A stretch of DNA of 25,726 bases from Methanobacteriota archaeon. GTDB lineage: Archaea > Thermoplasmatota > DTKX01 > GCA-020343715. A program made the translations under genes and the position numbers. Shown here one piece after another: positions 21,705-25,726 of this stretch; the stretch's first letter is position 1, and each line of letters begins with the position of its first letter. Location: contig JAUVRF010000001.1 of assembly GCA_030597775.1 (NCBI GenBank), positions 1 through 25,726 of the forward strand, read 5' to 3'. Under the pieces are notes generated by a model that saw nothing but the letters and a program-made list of their open reading frames with translations, was not told the DNA's origin and did not search any database.

Positions 21705-22779
21705 GGCCTCGGCCCTTTCGCAGCCGGTGAGCCCGGTGACCGAGACTCCCGCCGAGGAGCTGATGGAGAGCCTGCAGGAGGTCGTCCTGCCCGAAGAGCT
21801 AGAGAGGGTGCTGTCCCGAGAGGGCCCCACCGGCTACATCGGTATCGAGCCCTCCGGCCTCCTGACCACGGCCCAGGCGTTCCAGATTGTCCGCACCGTC
21901 ACCCTCCTCCAGAGGTCGGGTGTGCACATGACCATCCTCTTGGCGGACTGGCACGCCTACATCAACGACAAGCTGGAGACCGACCTTCCTCGCATCAAGC
22001 GATGCGGCGTGTACCTCCAGGCGGTCTTCGAGACCATGGGCGTGGACCCCGAGATGGCCAGGTACGTGTGGGCATCCGACTTCGCGAAGGACGATGAGTA
22101 CTGGGAACTCGTTGTCCGTACCCTCAAGGCCTCCACCCTGAACCGCATCAAGCGCACCCTCACGATCATGGGACGCGAGGAGGACGAGTCGGAGCTGGAC
22201 GCTTCCAAGATCATCTATCCCGCCATGCAGGTCGCCGACATCTACTACCTGGACGTGGACATCGCCCTGGGAGGCATGGACCAGCGGAAGGCCCACATGC
22301 TCTGCCGCGACGTTGCGAGCAAGGTGGGCAAGCCCGTCAAGTCACCGGTGGCCATCCACTTCGCACTCCTGCCCGCCCTGACGGGCGGTTCGGTCAAGGA
22401 CGACCCGGTGGCCGCCAAGATGTCCAAGTCCAAGCCGGACTCCGCCCTGCTCATCCACGACACTCCCGAGGACATCGAGCGGAAGATGAAGAAGGCCTAC
22501 TGCCCGGCCGGTGAGCTGGACGACAATCCCGTCACCGAGCTGTGCAGGCTCATCATCATGCCACACATGGGAGAGCTGACCATCGATCGTCCCGAGAAGT
22601 GGGGCGGTGACATGCACTTCACCTCCTACGACATGCTGGCCGAGAGCTTCGAGTCGGGCCAGCTCCACCCAGCCGACCTGAAGACGGCGGTGGCCGAGGC
22701 CCTGGCCAAGCTCCAGAGACCGGTGCGCGAGCGCTTCGAGAAGGACCCGATCCACGAGGAGTTCGTGGTCGTGCAGTAG
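21703..22779 (+). CDS. tyrS: Tyrosyl-tRNA synthetase, archaeal/eukaryal type
   Basis: This 358-residue enzyme charges tRNA-Tyr. The tyrosine pocket residues of archaeal TyrRS can be placed: Tyr45 in GYIGIEPSG, then Tyr172, Gln176 and Asp179 in IIYPAMQVADIYYL, and Gln194 in GGMDQRKAHM. The second class I signature is present as KMSKS (239-243). KKAYCPAG and the C-terminal RPEKWGGD and HPADLKTAVAEAL match the family. The first class I signature, normally HxGH directly after EPSG, is not: residues 55-58 read TTAQ. A TATA-like element overlaps the ATG, so GTG at 21727 or 21736 may be the true start, which also fits the usual length before the EPSG motif. The archaeosine transglycosylase follows after 16 bp. 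Confidence 0.9.
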   Translation: MASALSQPVSPVTETPAEELMESLQEVVLPEELERVLSREGPTGYIGIEPSGLLTTAQAFQIVRTVTLLQRSGVHMTILLADWHAYINDKLETDLPRIKRCGVYLQAVFETMGVDPEMARYVWASDFAKDDEYWELVVRTLKASTLNRIKRTLTIMGREEDESELDASKIIYPAMQVADIYYLDVDIALGGMDQRKAHMLCRDVASKVGKPVKSPVAIHFALLPALTGGSVKDDPVAAKMSKSKPDSALLIHDTPEDIERKMKKAYCPAGELDDNPVTELCRLIIMPHMGELTIDRPEKWGGDMHFTSYDMLAESFESGQLHPADLKTAVAEALAKLQRPVRERFEKDPIHEEFVVVQ

Positions 22780-22795
22780 GTCGACGGGTGGTGCT

Positions 22796-24760
22796 ATGTT
22801 CGAGCTGGTGGACCGGGACTGCACCGGCCGCATTGGCATTCTCCACACCCCCCACGGCAAGGTCCGCACCCCCGCCCTCCTGCCCGTCGTCAATCCCCAC
22901 AAGGTGACCATATCTCCCGAGGACCTCCACGGGAAGTTCGGCTTCCAGGCCCTCATCACGAACTCGTACATAATCCGCAAGGACGATCACCTGCGGGAGC
23001 GAGCCCTCGCGGGGGGCATCCACGACCTGCTCGGCTTCCATGGCATGGTGATGACCGATTCGGGCACCTTCCAGGCCCACGTCTACGGCAAGGAAGGGGT
23101 GACCAACGAGGAGATCGTCTCCTTCCAGCGGGACATGGGTGTCGACGTGGGCACGGCCCTGGACGTCTTCACCGAACCATGGGGCGGGCTCGAAAAGGCC
23201 CGGGAGGGGATGGAGGAGACCCTGAGAAGGGTCGAGGAGGCCTCCACCTTGCGAGGCGAGATGGCCCTCGCGGGCACCGTCCAGGGAGGTGTATTCCCCA
23301 GCCTGCGGGAGGAGATGGCCGCCCGTCTGGGAGAGATGGACGTTCAGGTCCACCCCATAGGCGGCGTCGTGCCCATCATGGAGAGCTACGCCTACCGGGA
23401 CCTGGTCAGGGTCATCCTCGCTGCCAAGCGGGGATTGCCCCCGGGAAGGCCGGTGCACCTGTTCGGCGCTGGCCACCCCATGGTCTTCGCCCTCGCCACC
23501 CTGATGGGATGCGACCTCTTCGACAGCTCCTCGTACGCCAAGTACGCCCATGCGGGACGGATGATGTATCCCGACGGAACGCGGCACCTCAAGGACCTGG
23601 GAGAGAGCCCCTGCGGTTGCCCGGTGTGTCGCGAGCACGACGGGGCCAGCCTCCGGGCGCTGCCCGAAGGTGAGAGGGAGGTCAAGCTCGCCGAGCACAA
23701 CCTCTGGGCCTGCCAGGACGAGCTCCGGATCGTGCGTGAGTCCATCCGCGAGGGGGCGTTGTGGGACCTGGTGGACCGGCGCTCCCGCGCCCACCCCCGC
23801 CTGTTCGAGGGCTACAAGGAGCTGTGCCTGCAGGCCGGCCAGCTCGAGCCCTACGAGTCCACCTCCAAGCCCTCACCCCTGTTCTACACGGACCACCTCT
23901 CCATGAGGCGGCCCCTGGTCATGCGCTACGCACGCCGTGTGTTCTCCCGTTACCGACCCCCGGAGAAGCGGGTGCTGGTGGGCTTCGAGGAGGGATCCCG
24001 GCCCTACGGACGCCACTACGCCGACGCGATGGCCAAGGTGCTAAAGGTCGCGGACTCCCACTTCAACGTCCAGACGGTCCTCGGCCCGGTCCCCATCGAG
24101 CTGGACGAGTTCTATCCCGTGGCCCAGACGGTGGAGGCCGCTCCATGGGACGACCAGACCGTCAAGCGGGTCAATCACATGATGGAGCATCTTTCCCACA
24201 ACCTCCGGAACTCCCTGGCCGTCATGTGGGACGGGGACGAGACCCTGGACATGCTCCGCATGATGGAGGGCCGTGGAGGGAGCTTCGACATCATGACCGC
24301 CCGGGCCCGGGCGACGGCGGACATGCAGTTCGGCGGTGGCGCGGCGGACGTGCTGATGGACGGGGACATGGAGCTTGTCACCTCCAAGAAGACGGGCAAG
24401 CTCCGCAATGTCATCGTGAATGGCGAGCACATCCTCTCGATGCGCGCCCACGACGGTATGTACACATTGAAGCTGGCGGGGGCACAGAAGCTCCATGCCG
24501 CATGGGCCTCGCCCCGGCTCCGGGTGATAGTGGACGAGGACGCCGCGCCCTACGCCAGGGAGGGCAAGTCGGTCTTCGCCCAGTTCGTGGTGGACGCCGA
24601 CGAGGAGATCCGGCCCGGCGACGAGGTGCTGGTGGTGGACCAGGCCGACCAGTTGCTCGCCGTGGGAAGAACGCTGCTGAACCGCCGTGAGATGCTCTCG
24701 TTCCAGAAGGGGATGGCAGCCAAGGTGAGGAAGGGAACGGCATCGGAGGATGACCGATAG
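22796..24760 (+). CDS. tgtA: Archaeosine tRNA-guanine transglycosylase
   Basis: This 654-residue enzyme exchanges guanine-15 in the D-loop of archaeal tRNAs for preQ0, the first step of archaeosine formation on tRNA. The TIM-barrel catalytic domain has Asp88 in MTDSGTFQ and Asp243 in LFDSSSYAKYA, which match the two key Asp residues of the Pyrococcus enzyme. Zinc ligands are Cys273, Cys275 and Cys278 (CGCPVC) and His301. Middle domains follow, and the C-terminal PUA domain is clear from about residue 575 (RVIVDEDAAPYAREGKSVFA, RPGDEVLVVD, LLAVGRTLLNRREM). The length is normal for the full-length archaeal form. The ribosome site is GGGTGGT before the ATG. It is probably cotranscribed with tyrS. 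Confidence 0.95.
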   Translation: MFELVDRDCTGRIGILHTPHGKVRTPALLPVVNPHKVTISPEDLHGKFGFQALITNSYIIRKDDHLRERALAGGIHDLLGFHGMVMTDSGTFQAHVYGKEGVTNEEIVSFQRDMGVDVGTALDVFTEPWGGLEKAREGMEETLRRVEEASTLRGEMALAGTVQGGVFPSLREEMAARLGEMDVQVHPIGGVVPIMESYAYRDLVRVILAAKRGLPPGRPVHLFGAGHPMVFALATLMGCDLFDSSSYAKYAHAGRMMYPDGTRHLKDLGESPCGCPVCREHDGASLRALPEGEREVKLAEHNLWACQDELRIVRESIREGALWDLVDRRSRAHPRLFEGYKELCLQAGQLEPYESTSKPSPLFYTDHLSMRRPLVMRYARRVFSRYRPPEKRVLVGFEEGSRPYGRHYADAMAKVLKVADSHFNVQTVLGPVPIELDEFYPVAQTVEAAPWDDQTVKRVNHMMEHLSHNLRNSLAVMWDGDETLDMLRMMEGRGGSFDIMTARARATADMQFGGGAADVLMDGDMELVTSKKTGKLRNVIVNGEHILSMRAHDGMYTLKLAGAQKLHAAWASPRLRVIVDEDAAPYAREGKSVFAQFVVDADEEIRPGDEVLVVDQADQLLAVGRTLLNRREMLSFQKGMAAKVRKGTASEDDR

Positions 24761-24837
24761 GACCGGTATTCGGAGGTCGCGCCGGGGCCCTAGACCCCGC
24801 AACATTGTGTCGTAGCACGTTCACCGACCTCATGGAA

Positions 24838-24867
24838 AAGTATTCATTATGGGCGGACATTATTGAA
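24838..24867 (+). promoter_or_regulatory. AT-rich promoter candidate of the toxin-antitoxin pair
   Basis: AAGTATTCATTATGG and ACATTATTGAAC form an AT-rich patch in the 155-bp spacer after tgtA. A start site near 24870-24890 would leave a leader carrying the GGGGGAT ribosome site used by the ATG at 24916. Confidence 0.4.
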
Positions 24868-24915
24868 CTGGGCACCTGACCAGGAGCCGACACCACGACC
24901 TGCCGGGGGATTCTG

Positions 24916-25266
24916 ATGGAGAAGACACGGGAAGCAGCTGATCAGGGTTCGAACATCCCTCCGCGGTTGCAGAGGTTGTTCTGGGACCACGACCCGGATT
25001 CCATCGATCTTGACCGCCATCGACGTCAGGTCATCCGTCGCATCCTGACCAGGGGCGACTGGGAGGCCATCCAGTGGTTGCGAGGCGAGGTAGGTGACGA
25101 TGGATGGAGGGATTGGTTCGAGGAGACCAGGGGAAGAGGTCTTGACCCCCGTAGGCTCCGGTTCTGGGAGGTCGTACTCGGTCTTACGAAGGACGATGTC
25201 GACCTTTGGATCGAGGCCACCAAGAACGACCCATGGTACGGGAGGGCATACAATGGACCTGCATGA
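24916..25266 (+). CDS. DUF6922-like protein, probable antitoxin partner
   Basis: This 116-residue protein has the layout of small proteins found directly before AbiEii-type nucleotidyltransferases. LQRLFWDHDPDSIDLDRHRR is followed by a helix RRILTRGDWEAIQWLRGEVG, then LDPRRLRFWEVVLGL. The Trp-rich LFWD start and the RFWEVVLGL end are typical of this group, which is assumed to neutralise the toxin. The ATG follows GGGGGAT. The last 14 bases overlap the next gene, so the two are translated together. The specific family name is from memory of similar gene pairs and is less certain than the gene call. Confidence 0.75.
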   Translation: MEKTREAADQGSNIPPRLQRLFWDHDPDSIDLDRHRRQVIRRILTRGDWEAIQWLRGEVGDDGWRDWFEETRGRGLDPRRLRFWEVVLGLTKDDVDLWIEATKNDPWYGRAYNGPA

Positions 25267-25726
25267 GACCGTGCTCGACGCCTCGACCCGCGAGGCGTTG
25301 ATGGAGCTGGGGCCTGTTATGACCGAGAGAGGTCTCTATCTCGGGGGTGGAACCGCGGTGGCCCTTCATCTGGGTCACAGGAGGTCCCAGGATCTGGACT
25401 GGTTCTCGGAGCGCAGGCTTCCCGACATCATGGTCCTCGTATCGGACCTCGAGGCCGCGGGCATCGATGTCAGCGTGGCCAGCGTGGAGAGGGGAACCCT
25501 ACACTGCACGGTCATGGATGTGCCGGTCAGCGTGTTCGAGTATCCGTATCCCCTTCTCAAGAACACCACGACCTCGGTCGAACTCGGATACCGACTAGCA
25601 TCCCTCGAGGACCTGGCCGCGATGAAGATCTCTGCCATCACCCAGCGCGGTTCGGGAAAGGACTTTCTGGACGTATTGGCCATGATCCGTTCCGGTCGGG
25701 ACCTGCCGTCGATGCTCGACCTCTAC
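25253..25726 (+). CDS. AbiEii-type nucleotidyltransferase toxin, N-terminal part
   Basis: The frame runs off the window after 158 residues. The nucleotidyltransferase signature is clear: LYLGGGTAVALHLGHRRSQD followed by LDWFS (about 28-52), i.e. GG-x-A with RxSxDLD, where the Asp residues bind metal. Further on come SVFEYPYPLL and LASLEDLAAMKISAI, then the family motif RGSGKDFLDV. AbiEii-like proteins are toxin halves of type IV toxin-antitoxin or phage-defence pairs, and related enzymes add nucleotides to tRNA. The ATG is preceded by GGGAGG and lies inside the upstream gene. The missing 3' part prevents checking the C-terminal domain. Confidence 0.87.
   Translation, partial: MDLHETVLDASTREALMELGPVMTERGLYLGGGTAVALHLGHRRSQDLDWFSERRLPDIMVLVSDLEAAGIDVSVASVERGTLHCTVMDVPVSVFEYPYPLLKNTTTSVELGYRLASLEDLAAMKISAITQRGSGKDFLDVLAMIRSGRDLPSMLDLY

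Noticed and set aside
1..25726. CRISPR arrays, insertion sequences, rRNA or tRNA genes
   Set aside because: No regularly spaced repeats, transposase motifs, terminal inverted repeats or cloverleaf-type sequences were found on reading both strands.

Overview
The window comes from a GC-rich archaeon, most likely a member of the Thermoplasmatota. The archaeal assignment rests on a thermosome C-terminus, an archaeosine tRNA-guanine transglycosylase with a PUA domain, an archaeal/eukaryal-type TyrRS, TATA-like boxes about 25 bp upstream of several starts, and Shine-Dalgarno sites of the GGTGAT/GGAGGTGAT type. V4R, DUF835, roadblock and PKD-domain proteins together point towards Thermoplasmata-type genomes. 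This placement is an inference; no 16S rRNA or marker tree is available here. No rRNA, tRNA, CRISPR array or insertion sequence was found.

Layout. 1-1133: the end of a thermosome gene with a hairpin/T-tract terminator, then a protein-L-isoaspartate methyltransferase on the minus strand. 1324-4573: a PKD-domain single-pass membrane protein and a nucleotide-sugar dehydrogenase. 4574-7058 (minus): a compact operon of a Rab/Ras-like GTPase, a V4R-DUF835 protein, a stand-alone V4R protein and a roadblock/LC7 protein. 7059-7530: an AT-rich 470-bp spacer. 7531-10160: a second PKD membrane protein with two cytoplasmic zinc ribbons, a 58-residue two-helix membrane protein, a PqqD-like protein and a zinc-ribbon protein. 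10248-14038: two translationally coupled unknown proteins, an 870-residue beta-sandwich repeat protein without a signal peptide and a 393-residue helical protein.

14084-18165 (minus): a five-gene complex I-like operon in the order A-like, B, CD, H, I, joined by four identical 4-base start/stop overlaps. It has no antiporter subunits. Several residues that define complex I or [NiFe] hydrogenase function are replaced: the third cluster ligand in B, the quinone-site residues in D, and the acidic residues in H. 18251-20176: a rhomboid protease with a C-terminal zinc ribbon and a DUF368 membrane protein. 20207-24760: an M29-type aminopeptidase (minus), a small unknown protein, TyrRS with an unusual HIGH region, and ArcTGT. 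24916-end: a DUF6922-like protein and the start of an AbiEii-type nucleotidyltransferase, which look like a toxin-antitoxin pair.

The two parts most likely to hold undescribed biology are the GTPase/V4R/roadblock operon, which resembles a minimal prokaryotic version of TRAPP- and Ragulator-like GTPase control, and the complex I-like operon with a rebuilt active site.
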